DNA from: an archaeon
GTDB lineage: Archaea; Asgardarchaeota; Hermodarchaeia; Hermodarchaeales; Hermodarchaeaceae
Assembly (NCBI GenBank): GCA_016550425.1
Contig: JABXGS010000164.1
Span: 1-57,377, forward strand
DNA length: 57,377 bases
Direction: 5' to 3'
The notes under the pieces are model-generated. The model was not told the origin of the DNA, made no database searches, and saw only the letters and a list, made by a program, of their open reading frames with translations. A program made the translations under genes and the position numbers. This document shows, one piece after another, positions 48,924 through 56,438 of this stretch (positions are counted from its first letter, which is position 1; every line of letters starts with the position of its first letter).

Positions 48924-49412
48924 CTATTTACCTCCCACCTGATAGTATTCTTTGTTGACGTAGTCACGCCAGTTGAAGTCCTTGCGTAATGGTGGTTTTC
49001 CCTTCCAATCCTCGAGAAAAAGTGGTTTCAACATCGTATTCCCGACATAGTTGATGCCAAAGAGTTCCCACATCTCGCGTTCGTGCATTGCTGCGGATTC
49101 CCAGATGGTGGAGAGGCTCTTAATTTTGGGTTTGTTTCGGGGGATGCGTGTCGCCACTTTCGCGTATAGATTAGCTGCAAGGTGGTGAACGACATAATAC
49201 GCTTCGAATTCTTTCTGTTCTATCCAGTCGACGATGGCTACTGTTAGACAACGAGAAAAGCCCCGTTCGAGGAGATCAGGAGCAAGATTTGCATACGTTG
49301 CTGGATTTGTTGCGATTGATAAGAGGTTGCCATCTATTTCGATGTTGGATATGGCATATTCGGATTTCAAAGCGCTTGATAAGGATGCTGGCTCTATTGT
49401 TTCTTTTTTCAT
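48924..49412 (-). CDS. NuoC-like (30-kDa) subunit
   Basis: A 162-residue subunit. The C-terminal signature HEREMWELFGINYVGNTMLK, then PLFLEDWKGKPPLRKDFNWR, is the NuoC/NdhJ motif seen in complex I, Fpo and group 4 hydrogenase K-type subunits. It bridges the large subunit and the arm. Nearly adjacent to the following fusion gene, giving together the I, B, C and D parts in only two genes. ATG 49412 with GGAGA upstream; DtxR-type boxes overlap its promoter. Confidence 0.92.
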   Translation of the reverse strand: MKKETIEPASLSSALKSEYAISNIEIDGNLLSIATNPATYANLAPDLLERGFSRCLTVAIVDWIEQKEFEAYYVVHHLAANLYAKVATRIPRNKPKIKSLSTIWESAAMHEREMWELFGINYVGNTMLKPLFLEDWKGKPPLRKDFNWRDYVNKEYYQVGGK

Positions 49413-49425
49413 GGTGCCAGTCTCC

Positions 49426-49490
49426 TTAGGCGTCAGGCGCCTAAAGCTTAGGTTTCCCTAAGTTTTTTCTTAGGTTATCTAAATACCTAA
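49426..49490 (-). promoter_or_regulatory. Cluster of DtxR-type operators before the NuoC-like gene
   Basis: Three inverted repeats with TTAGG/CCTAA arms: TTAGGCGTCAGGCGCCTAA (49426-49444, 9-base centre as in the 19-bp DtxR site), TTAGGTTTCCCTAA (49448-49461, 4-base centre, same geometry as the FTR1 site), and a 21-bp site with arms at 49470-49474 and 49486-49490. Box 1 overlaps the region just upstream of the ribosome site. Iron- or manganese-dependent repression is inferred. Confidence 0.7.
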
Positions 49491-49606
49491 CGCATTTCAC
49501 CAATTTCACTCGCCTCTTCAATAAACTTCGAGCTTGGGGTTCGAAAAGAAGGATCTGCTTGCTTTAGTCCACTTTGTTACAGGCTATTCACCGTGCCAGT
49601 GTGCTT

Positions 49607-50176
49607 TCAAGATTTGTTCTCATTGGAGGAGGGCAAAGTTTTTTCATAAAAGCAACTTTTCTTATGGGTTTCTACTAGCGTATACCCGTAGGATTCGTAG
49701 AGAGCTCGTGCAGGTTGATTATCATCCAGAACGTGGAGAGCAATAACATGCAGTCCCTCATCGTGGGTCCATTTTTCGATGGTTTCCAAGAGTAGTTTTG
49801 CTAGACCTTGTCGGCGGAATTTGGGGAGTATGTGCAGGTTATAGATCCAGGTGAGATGTTCCCTATATCGCCAGAAAGGAGCACGGTGACAGACCCAGAT
49901 TAGCCCTGCGGGATGTCCTCCAGGAGTTTCACCAATAAAGACCATGTGATTTGGTGAGGACATATCGATTGGATCGTTGGCATCAAATTCTTGGTATTTC
50001 TGGCGGATTTCATCATCAGACAATGATTCAACGTTTGGTAGAGTCGTCTTGAAAGATTCAATTTGACAATGATCGAAAAAAGCTTGATCGGAAACTTGAT
50101 TCCAAGGACGAGTGTGAAAGTGCATCATGATACCTTCTTCGATTTCACTAATAACAGGTGGGTGAATCTTTTCCAC
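49607..50176 (-). CDS. GNAT acetyltransferase
   Basis: Up to 189 residues. Acetyl-CoA loop RRQGLAKLLLETIEKW and the C-terminal ALYESYGYTLVE are typical of GNAT enzymes. Substrate unknown. GTG 50176 begins the frame, but a TATA-like TGATATAAA (50178-50186) abuts it, so ATG 50128 (MMHFHTRPWN), with GAAGGT upstream, may be the true start. Divergent from the methyltransferase gene. Confidence 0.85.
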   Translation of the reverse strand: MEKIHPPVISEIEEGIMMHFHTRPWNQVSDQAFFDHCQIESFKTTLPNVESLSDDEIRQKYQEFDANDPIDMSSPNHMVFIGETPGGHPAGLIWVCHRAPFWRYREHLTWIYNLHILPKFRRQGLAKLLLETIEKWTHDEGLHVIALHVLDDNQPARALYESYGYTLVETHKKSCFYEKTLPSSNENKS

Positions 50177-50215
50177 TTTTATATCAGGTGTTTCCGGAAT
50201 GAATGTGTGATAAGC

Positions 50216-50746
50216 ATGGACATGTGGTTGATTATTGGCACCGTTGTCATTATCATTCTGGTAAGCGTTATAGCCTTTGGTATATCAGCCGTATGGCCCT
50301 CGTTGATTGGAGCCCCATGGGTTCCGGTTTCAAAGAAAACAGCACAGAGGATGCTTGAACTAGCTAAAGTGACGCAAGAGGATACTGTTGTGGATCTAGG
50401 ATCAGGGGATGGTCGCATCATTATGATGGCAGCTCAAAAATTCGGAGCTAGCGCCGTGGGAATTGAAGCAGATCCATTTCGTGTTTTATGGTCGCGAGGT
50501 GTAATTCGGCGTCGCGGTTTGAATGAAATTGTTGAGGTGATTTGGGGGAATTTCTTCACGAAAAGCGTACCTGATGCCACCGTTGTAACTGTTTACCAAG
50601 GACAGTCAATTAATAAACGGTTGAAAACCAAGCTTGCTACCGAGTTAACACCTGGGACCCGTGTAGTCTCCTATAGTTTCCCCTTTGAAGAATGGACACC
50701 GGTAGAGATGATAAAAAACCCACGACTCTACCTTTACGTAATATAG
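50216..50746 (+). CDS. FAM173-like SAM-dependent methyltransferase
   Basis: A 176-residue protein: an N-terminal membrane helix (LIIGTVVIIILVSVIAFGIS), then motif I VVDLGSGDGRIIMMAA, GIEADPFRVLWSRGV, and a C-terminal FPFEEWTPVEM. This order and the FPxxxWxP end resemble the FAM173 (ATPSc-KMT) protein-lysine methyltransferase family of mitochondria and its archaeal homologues. It would sit on the membrane and methylate a neighbouring protein; the target is not known. ATG 50216 is chosen to begin at the membrane helix; the frame is open further up. Confidence 0.8.
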   Translation: MDMWLIIGTVVIIILVSVIAFGISAVWPSLIGAPWVPVSKKTAQRMLELAKVTQEDTVVDLGSGDGRIIMMAAQKFGASAVGIEADPFRVLWSRGVIRRRGLNEIVEVIWGNFFTKSVPDATVVTVYQGQSINKRLKTKLATELTPGTRVVSYSFPFEEWTPVEMIKNPRLYLYVI

Positions 50747-50819
50747 AAGAGGTTTCCTTTTAAGAAATCGTTGGGGGTTGGAGAAGCCGTTGTGATTGAA
50801 AAAGAAAAGGTTTCAGTAG

Positions 50820-51017
50820 TTACTTCTTGGTTACCTTTGCAGCCTTCGGACGTCCAGTGCCTTCTTTAAGTTCAAATGTGACCTGATCACCTGCATTGAG
50901 TACAATTCCGCCTTCAACATCGTCACCGTGAACGAAGACATCACTGTCACCATTACCACGTTGGATGAAGCCGTAATTGCGATCTGCATCAAACCATTTG
51001 ACAGAGCCGTTTTCCAT
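50820..51017 (-). CDS. cspA-like: CspA-type cold-shock protein (third copy, diverged)
   Basis: A 65-residue cold-shock domain: ENGSVKWFDADRNYGFIQRG, then DVFVHGDDVEG. RNP-like motifs are intact (KWF-x5-YGFI and DVFVHG). Compared with the other two copies it has FDADRNYGFIQ rather than [11 protein letters not shown], and a shorter leader without the hairpin. ATG 51017 with GAGGTGA upstream. Confidence 0.92.
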   Translation of the reverse strand: MENGSVKWFDADRNYGFIQRGNGDSDVFVHGDDVEGGIVLNAGDQVTFELKEGTGRPKAAKVTKK

Positions 51018-51080
51018 AGAGATCACCTCGATTCTCTTTTATTGGGTTTAAGTAGCATGATAACTCGAGAAGCTAGATTT

Positions 51081-51110
51081 CATAAAAAACGAAACTAGAT
51101 TCTGTTTACC
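51081..51110 (-). promoter_or_regulatory. csp promoter, third copy
   Basis: On the - strand: AACAGAATCTAGTTTCG then TTTTTTATG, matching the other two csp promoters (GCAAATAGGA, TTTCG, TTTTTTAAC or TTTTATG). Suggests shared activation. Confidence 0.5.
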
Positions 51111-51256
51111 TTCCATGCGAAGGTACGAAAATCATTTTTAGTTTTTTCGATTGTGTACAAGAGCTGATTTTCGGTTTTTGTGTTGTTCGATTTTGTTTGT
51201 TCGAGAAAGCTGATATTGGCGAATCCCGCAAGACTCAGGTCATGGGGTTGATCAAT

Positions 51257-51451
51257 TCATTCGATTTTGACCTTGGTGGCTTTGAGCCCACGGTCGCCTT
51301 CTTCGATTTCGAAGGTGACTTTGTCGCCTTCACGGAGGATTTTGAAGCCTTCGACTTCACTGCCATGAACGAAGACGTCGGTGCCGGTTTCGCGTTCGAT
51401 GAAGCCGTAGTTACGATCGGGATTAAACCATTTGACTGTACCTTTTTCCAT
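51257..51451 (-). CDS. cspA-like: CspA-type cold-shock protein (second copy)
   Basis: A 64-residue cold-shock domain nearly identical to the first ([20 protein letters not shown], then [15 protein letters not shown]). ATG 51451 is preceded by GAGGTGAAC. It is upstream of the third copy on the same strand, about 240 bases apart, each with its own promoter. Nucleic-acid chaperone. Confidence 0.93.
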   Translation of the reverse strand: MEKGTVKWFNPDRNYGFIERETGTDVFVHGSEVEGFKILREGDKVTFEIEEGDRGLKATKVKIE

Positions 51452-51481
51452 ACTGTTCACCTCGGTTGTTTTCCGTTGAGT

Positions 51482-51588
51482 GGCTGTGTTATGCAGCCGT
51501 GCTATTCCGTAGAATGATTTCGTGGGAAGAGCTGTTGAGCACGATAAGTAAAATTTCTGTTAAAAAACGAAATTGTCCTATTTGCTAC
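51482..51588 (-). promoter_or_regulatory. Conserved csp leader and promoter, second copy
   Basis: On the - strand: GTAGCAAATAGGAC, TTTCGTTTTTTAAC, then CATTCTACGGAATAGCACG and the hairpin GGCTG-CATAACA-CAGCC before the GAGGTGA ribosome site. Matches the leader at 1829-1937 in order and spacing. Confidence 0.6.
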
Positions 51589-51688
51589 TGTATGGATGCA
51601 ACAGAGATACCCTATATAGAGGTTTCTATGTTGCGTGGATTAAGGAGATGCGGTAGCTAAGGTATGTCAAAAAATAGGAGAGGAGTTC

Positions 51689-52174
51689 TTATATCTTATT
51701 TACAAGAGGTCGTAATTTTGTGAATTGAGGATCGGTCTGAATGATGTCGAGTAGCTCGCTGGACAGCGAATGCTTTAGGGCTTTTTGGAGTTTTTGCGTT
51801 GCCGCTTTTGGTTGACCGAGTTCAATGAGGGTTAATGCGTGGTTTAGGTAAATGGTGGGGGAGGCATCATTGAGTTTAGTGGCTTTGGCATAACATTGCT
51901 CAGCTTCTTTCCATTGTCCAAGGGTGATGTGAAGGTACCCGAGATTATTCCAGTGGCGAGGATCATCGGGATCGAGTTCAGCGATACGTTGAGCAGTTTT
52001 GAGAGCATTTTGTGGTTGTTGGTATTGTTGGTAAATCGAGGAGAGAAAATTGAGCATCTCGAGGTTATTTTTATCTTTTTCAAGGAGTTTCAAAATTTGT
52101 TGTTTTGCTCGTTCCGGGTTGCCACCAGCGAGAGCGGCAACTGACCGCTGGAACAGGTCGTTTTCGGCTCCCAA
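51689..52174 (-). CDS. TPR-repeat protein
   Basis: A 161-residue solenoid of about four tetratricopeptide repeats: LEMLNFLSSIYQQYQQPQNA, HWNNLGYLHITLGQWKEAEQ, TIYLNHALTLIELGQPKAAT. TPRs mediate protein contacts. TTG start at 52174 (then GAENDLF) is the best candidate. Divergent from the acetyltransferase. Confidence 0.85.
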   Translation of the reverse strand: MGAENDLFQRSVAALAGGNPERAKQQILKLLEKDKNNLEMLNFLSSIYQQYQQPQNALKTAQRIAELDPDDPRHWNNLGYLHITLGQWKEAEQCYAKATKLNDASPTIYLNHALTLIELGQPKAATQKLQKALKHSLSSELLDIIQTDPQFTKLRPLVNKI

Positions 52175-52357
52175 GCCATCACCTAACCCATAAATTATAT
52201 CGTACGTGAATTTTAAGCGCTCTTACTTGGTGAATTTCACCGATTATTCGTTGGTGATTTCGCAAGGAGTGGAGATTTGAATCGCCTTTTTTCCAGACTT
52301 TTAGAAATCTTTCACATTCTAATTTATTATAAGCCTGAATTTTCAAGGGAGGGAATA

Positions 52358-52408
52358 ATGTTGACAAATAGAGTGATTGAAAATGGTCCTTCGCAGTATT
52401 GCCCATAA
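52358..52408 (+). CDS. Short upstream ORF overlapping the acetyltransferase start
   Basis: ATG 52358 has the strong site AAGGGAGGG (52346-52354) and opens a 16-codon frame (LTNRVIENGPSQYCP) that ends at TAA 52408, past the TTG/ATG starts of the larger frame. Could be a leader peptide coupled to the next gene, or the sign of a one-base indel. Confidence 0.35.
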   Translation: MLTNRVIENGPSQYCP

Positions 52409-53240
52409 TGACCCACAACTTGAACAATATAAAGAAAAGATTCAATGGTATACAAAACCGGTTGAAGCCCTTGGCTTCACATACCAATTGTATCTCAATG
52501 AAGACCAACCAGTAGGGATTGCTTCAATCGGCCAAGAACCCATGCAACTATTCAAACCGATTGGAACTCCATTAATACGATTGATTGTGATCGATTACGC
52601 TCAGTCTGAGGAGATCTTAAACGCGTTAGCTGACGAAGTGTTACACCTTGCGAAGTCACGAGATGTTGATTTTGCTTACCTAGATATCCTTGCTAAACAA
52701 GAAAGGCTCGGTGAACATCTCAAGCAAATCGGATTTCAAGAATTAGCTAACCGCTATGAAATGATTCGACCGCTAAACGATTCTGTGAAGGCTTCAGACC
52801 AGCTTCGATATGAACAGATTAGACGAGAGGATGTAAAGCAATTCTTTGTGTATATGAAAGAATTCATGAGTGGTTCTCCAGATGTTGTCTTAAACATGGT
52901 TATAGAGAACATGAAGGATGTTCCGGAGGAGATACTGGATTATTGGTATCAATCGGATCAGGCATACTTTGTGTATCATGAGAAAGAGCTGATTGGAATT
53001 CTCGATCTGGTGCCACCTGCTGGATTTATTCAAAATATTGGAGTCGCTCCAGCACATCGGAGGAAAGGTTTCGCGACGGAGATGCTCCGGTTTTGTTTGC
53101 AGTTATTAAAAGATGCAGGAAATGAGAAAGCGAAATTAGGGGTTCATGTGGATAATAAAGGAGCAATTCGGCTCTACGAGAGCTTGGGATTCAAAGTGGA
53201 TGAGCAGGTTCAGACTTTCATCTGGTGGAATACTAGCTAA
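52377..53240 (+). CDS. GNAT acetyltransferase (two-domain)
   Basis: A 287-residue protein whose C-terminal half is a GNAT domain: NIGVAPAHRRKGFATEMLRF and AIRLYESLGFKVDEQVQTF. The N-terminal half resembles a degenerate GNAT without the CoA loop, as in mycothiol-synthase-like fusions. TTG 52377 or ATG 52383 as start; neither has a good site, while the short ORF at 52358 has one. Substrate unknown. Confidence 0.8.
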   Translation: MKMVLRSIAHNDPQLEQYKEKIQWYTKPVEALGFTYQLYLNEDQPVGIASIGQEPMQLFKPIGTPLIRLIVIDYAQSEEILNALADEVLHLAKSRDVDFAYLDILAKQERLGEHLKQIGFQELANRYEMIRPLNDSVKASDQLRYEQIRREDVKQFFVYMKEFMSGSPDVVLNMVIENMKDVPEEILDYWYQSDQAYFVYHEKELIGILDLVPPAGFIQNIGVAPAHRRKGFATEMLRFCLQLLKDAGNEKAKLGVHVDNKGAIRLYESLGFKVDEQVQTFIWWNTS

Positions 53241-53249
53241 CTTCACTTG

Positions 53250-53478
53250 TTAGAGTCCAAAGGGAAGTAGATTGATGAGTAGGTGCAAGAAACAGGAGTT
53301 GCCTAAGTAAAGGATCATGATGAGGACGGCGCTTAGAGGTTTCCACCAGTGGACGAAGGAATAGGCGTGGACCGATTAGAAGCGGGAGTGGTATAAGCAG
53401 AATGATGGCACAAAGTATAACAAAGAAAAGATGGACGAGGAAGGCGTCGTGCTCGCTAGACTCTAAAAAAAATGTCAT
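53250..53478 (-). pseudogene. Probable frameshifted small membrane protein
   Basis: From ATG 53478 one frame gives MTFFLESSEHDAFLVHLFFV and ILCAIILLIPLPLLIG, a clear membrane helix. Near 53370 the coding character moves to another frame, which reads VHAYSFVHWWKPLSAVLIMI, then LYLGNSCFLHLLINLLPFGL to a stop at 53250. A single-base indel near 53370 would restore a roughly 75-residue two- or three-helix protein. May be a true pseudogene or a sequencing error. No other gene in this 380-base gap. Confidence 0.4.
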
Positions 53479-53619
53479 AAAGCATGTCTAACGCTTTTCC
53501 CTGCTAATATGCCTTTAAGAGAAGCAGGCACTGAAACTTACTTTTCTAGCGGTCTCCGTCTTCTTTTAACCTGCCTTTGATTTTTCAGTTGAGTTAGAGT
53601 TTTAGGATTAGTCTATGCG

Positions 53620-54720
53620 ATGTCTCGCTGGATCATGCATGTGGATATGGACGCCTTCTATGCGTCGGTGGAACAGTATCGACTCCACCCTGAATACGTT
53701 GGACTACCTTTGTGTGTAGGACCCGATCCCAAGAAAGGACAACGACGCGGGGTTGTTCGAGTTGCGTCCTATGAAGCGCGGGCTTTTGGAATTCATGCAG
53801 GCATGTCAGTAGTGAAGGCATACAGTTTGTGTCCTGATGCAGTCTTTGTGTTTGGTTCGTTTTCCAATTATGTGGAAGCCTCTGAAGAAGTGATGGAGGT
53901 TCTCCAAAGATTTGCTGATGAGAGACGGATTCGGAAGGCTAGTATTGATGAAGCATATCTTGAAATCACGAACCGCGTTAAACAGTATTCGGGTCCTAGA
54001 GCGCTGGCAATGGAAATCCAGCAGGCTGTTCGAGAAGAAACCCAGTTACCCTGCTCAATTGGAATCGCACCTAATATGGCAGTAGCCAAAATTGCTACCG
54101 AACAGAATAAACCGCTGGGAATTACTCTTGTGCCTCAAGATCCTGCCTCTGTTGCAGAATTTTTAGCTCCCTTAGACGTGACCGCCATTAATGGAATTGG
54201 TCGTGTAACAGGGAATCGCTTAAAAAAACATGGCATTAACACCTTGGGCCAAATTCAACAAATGTCGCTCCAAGCGTTATTTGCAGTGTTTGGAAAAGGA
54301 GCTAAATGGTTGTCTGACCGGGCCTGGGGCATCGATAATCGGGGAATTGTGCGCACGGGTCCATGGCGACGAAAATCGATGGGTAATGAACGAACTTTCC
54401 CCCAGGACGTGGATGCAAAGTCATTAGAGGTGGCACAAGAAACCTTGAATAGTTTATCGAGTAAGATCAGTAAGCGGCTCCAGTCGAAGTCTTATCATTT
54501 CCGTACAGTAACGGTGAAAATCCGGTACCAAGATTATACGACGATTCAGCGAAGTCGTACTTTACCATTAAGCACCAATGATGCAAAGATTTTGTCGAAG
54601 ACAGTGAGTGCCTTGTTTGAGGAGCATCGGAAGCCGGATAGAGCCTTACGGTTGGTTGGTGTGCGGGTTACGAATTTGACACGGATGAATGGCCAAGCCA
54701 CTCTGTCCGACTATGTTTAG
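53620..54720 (+). CDS. dinB: DNA polymerase IV (DinB, Y-family)
   Basis: A 366-residue translesion polymerase. HVDMDAFYASVEQ carries the first catalytic Asp (residue 9) and ASIDEAYLEIT the second Asp-Glu pair (about 110-111); VASYEARAFGIHAGM is the Y-family finger motif, ALFAVFGKGAKWL the HhH thumb and GNERTFPQDV the little-finger domain. A C-terminal clamp-binding motif is not obvious. ATG 53620 opens the frame. It may start an operon with the following small genes and the nuclease. Confidence 0.93.
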   Translation: MSRWIMHVDMDAFYASVEQYRLHPEYVGLPLCVGPDPKKGQRRGVVRVASYEARAFGIHAGMSVVKAYSLCPDAVFVFGSFSNYVEASEEVMEVLQRFADERRIRKASIDEAYLEITNRVKQYSGPRALAMEIQQAVREETQLPCSIGIAPNMAVAKIATEQNKPLGITLVPQDPASVAEFLAPLDVTAINGIGRVTGNRLKKHGINTLGQIQQMSLQALFAVFGKGAKWLSDRAWGIDNRGIVRTGPWRRKSMGNERTFPQDVDAKSLEVAQETLNSLSSKISKRLQSKSYHFRTVTVKIRYQDYTTIQRSRTLPLSTNDAKILSKTVSALFEEHRKPDRALRLVGVRVTNLTRMNGQATLSDYV

Positions 54721-54766
54721 CTTGGAATCAAAAGATTCATTCGGGTATCTATTCTAACAGTACGCT

Positions 54767-55063
54767 GTGGTGTTTGAAGTGTACTTCAAAGGATTATCCA
54801 CCCTTTTAGACGAACCTGGTGAAACGTTTCCCCGACGCTCGGAATTGAAGATTCTTCGAGGAAAAACATTGACGAAGACCCCAACGTGGCATAAAGCGAT
54901 CATCTTGGTCCAGTTGTCAAAAGGGCGGCAGTTGCGATTGGTGGGCTGGCAATTGAATAAAGAGGGAGAGTGGCGACTGCGCCAAAAATTCAACATATCA
55001 AGAGGTTATGCTTTAAACATCTCAGAAGTCTGTGAAGCTTATGCGAATGAGTGGGAAGACTAG
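54767..55063 (+). CDS. Hypothetical 98-aa protein in the dinB cluster
   Basis: A basic 98-residue protein with several strand-like segments: FEVYFKGLSTLLDEPGETFP, HKAIILVQLSKGRQLRLVGW, LRQKFNISRGYALNISEVCE. GTG start, ribosome site weak. Unknown function. Lies 46 bases after dinB and 33 before the next gene, same strand, so an operon is likely. Confidence 0.65.
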   Translation: MVFEVYFKGLSTLLDEPGETFPRRSELKILRGKTLTKTPTWHKAIILVQLSKGRQLRLVGWQLNKEGEWRLRQKFNISRGYALNISEVCEAYANEWED

Positions 55064-55096
55064 TTCTGAAACTAATTATAGTATTGGAGGGTTTTG

Positions 55097-55480
55097 ATGC
55101 GATTTCGTATTCCCCAATGGCTTACCCTGGAAGAAGTGGTCTTTGAAAACCCCGGTGATGAAGTAACTGGGCTTGTAATTGGGAAATTGTTTCGGACAGC
55201 ACGCTTTGGTGAAATCCCGGTATTTTTGCTCTATGATGACGAAAATGAACGGATAATTGTCATTCAAGCTTGGGCAAAGATGCTTAAAGATTATTTACAA
55301 GGCGGTTCAGGTCGAACTGGCGTCCGGCTGGGTGAAAAAATCACAATTACCTATTATGGTCGACGGGCGAAGAAGAAGCCACCTGGAACATTCTACCATG
55401 TATTTCGTCGGACTCGAAGTCACTACATTTCGAAACAATACACCTATCCGGAGAAACAAAAACGAACAAAAAAGACCTGA
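55097..55480 (+). CDS. OB-fold-like hypothetical protein in the dinB cluster
   Basis: A 127-residue protein: VFENPGDEVTGLVIGKLFRT, IPVFLLYDDENERIIVIQAW, GVRLGEKITITYYGRR, then a basic tail. The pattern (GD-x-V-x-G, strand, DD-x-N turn, GEKITITYYG) resembles single-stranded-DNA-binding OB-fold proteins of phages, suggesting nucleic-acid binding; this is inference. ATG 55097 with GGAGGG about 5 bases upstream. Confidence 0.65.
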   Translation: MRFRIPQWLTLEEVVFENPGDEVTGLVIGKLFRTARFGEIPVFLLYDDENERIIVIQAWAKMLKDYLQGGSGRTGVRLGEKITITYYGRRAKKKPPGTFYHVFRRTRSHYISKQYTYPEKQKRTKKT

Positions 55481-55512
55481 GTTGCAAGAGGTCATGAAGT
55501 AGGTGATTAGAC

Positions 55513-56346
55513 ATGGTTATGGTAATAAAATGGGATGGTCGCTCTGAAGATTTCGATCCAATGAAAATTGTGCGTACGCTTACACGTATGGGGGCTCCTC
55601 AAGCGGTTGCAGAAGAAATTGCTGAGGATTTAGAAGATCGCGTTGAAGAGGGGATGACCACTAAGGAGATCTATGATATGGCTGTAACCGAGCTTGAGAC
55701 TCATAGTGAAGTCGTAGAGTTTCGCCGGGATCTACGGGACGGGCTAGCACGAATTGGGGGTGGATTTATTTTTGAAGATTATATACGCCTACTCCTTGGA
55801 GAGTACGGCTACAAGGTTTCGGGTAATGTGGTTATTCAGGGTGCATGTGTTGATCATGAAGTTGACAGCATCGCCGAACGGGATGGTGAAGTAATTTACG
55901 TGGAGATGAAGCATCATAGTGTGTTAGAACGGTACACCCCTTTTGAAGTCACGTTAGCGGCGAAGGCGAAATGGGATGACCTGCAAGCTGGTTGTGAGCA
56001 GGGGTTGAACGATTGCCCTTTTGATCGGGTGTTGATTGTGACTAATACTCGGTTGACACAACATGCGCGTCATTATGCAGAGTGTGTAGGGATTGAGCAT
56101 TTTGGGTGGAATACGCCACGAGGTCGGGGAATTGATTGGTTTATTGAAAATAAGAAACTGTATCCTGTGACAATTCTGCGGACAGTAACTGATGAGGAAA
56201 GGGATGAGTTGTATAAAAACCGAATCCTGACATTAAACCAGTTAATGAAAACAGACCCGAAATCTGTGGGGCTTTCAGAAACTCGAGTGAAGGAGTTAAT
56301 TGCTGAAACGCAGCGAGTGTTTTCGTGTTGTCAGGCTGACGCTTAA
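55513..56346 (+). CDS. ATP-cone and Mrr-like restriction-endonuclease-fold protein
   Basis: A 277-residue fusion. Residues 1-80: ATP-cone (IKWDGRSEDFDPMKIVRTLT), the nucleotide-sensing domain of ribonucleotide reductases and NrdR. Residues about 90-200: Mrr-type PD-(D/E)xK nuclease fold with GGFIFEDYIRLLLGEYGYKV, then HEVDSIAERDGEVIYVEMKH (Asp and Glu-x-Lys catalytic residues). The remaining 60 residues contain a short helix-hairpin-like tail (LNQLMKTDPKSVGLSETRVK). A DNA-cleaving or repair role controlled by (d)ATP is plausible. ATG 55513 in the same direction as dinB. Confidence 0.85.
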   Translation: MVMVIKWDGRSEDFDPMKIVRTLTRMGAPQAVAEEIAEDLEDRVEEGMTTKEIYDMAVTELETHSEVVEFRRDLRDGLARIGGGFIFEDYIRLLLGEYGYKVSGNVVIQGACVDHEVDSIAERDGEVIYVEMKHHSVLERYTPFEVTLAAKAKWDDLQAGCEQGLNDCPFDRVLIVTNTRLTQHARHYAECVGIEHFGWNTPRGRGIDWFIENKKLYPVTILRTVTDEERDELYKNRILTLNQLMKTDPKSVGLSETRVKELIAETQRVFSCCQADA

Positions 56347-56438
56347 TTTCACGTAATTTAAAAGCAACACGAAAGTCTTTTGATGGAGTTTAACAGGATT
56401 AGGCGATAATCACAGTTCCTTGAACGGTGGAAACTATC

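Noticed and set aside
49538..49560. GGTTCGAAAAGAAGGATCTGC as an element copy
   Set aside because: Lacks the GACATA core.
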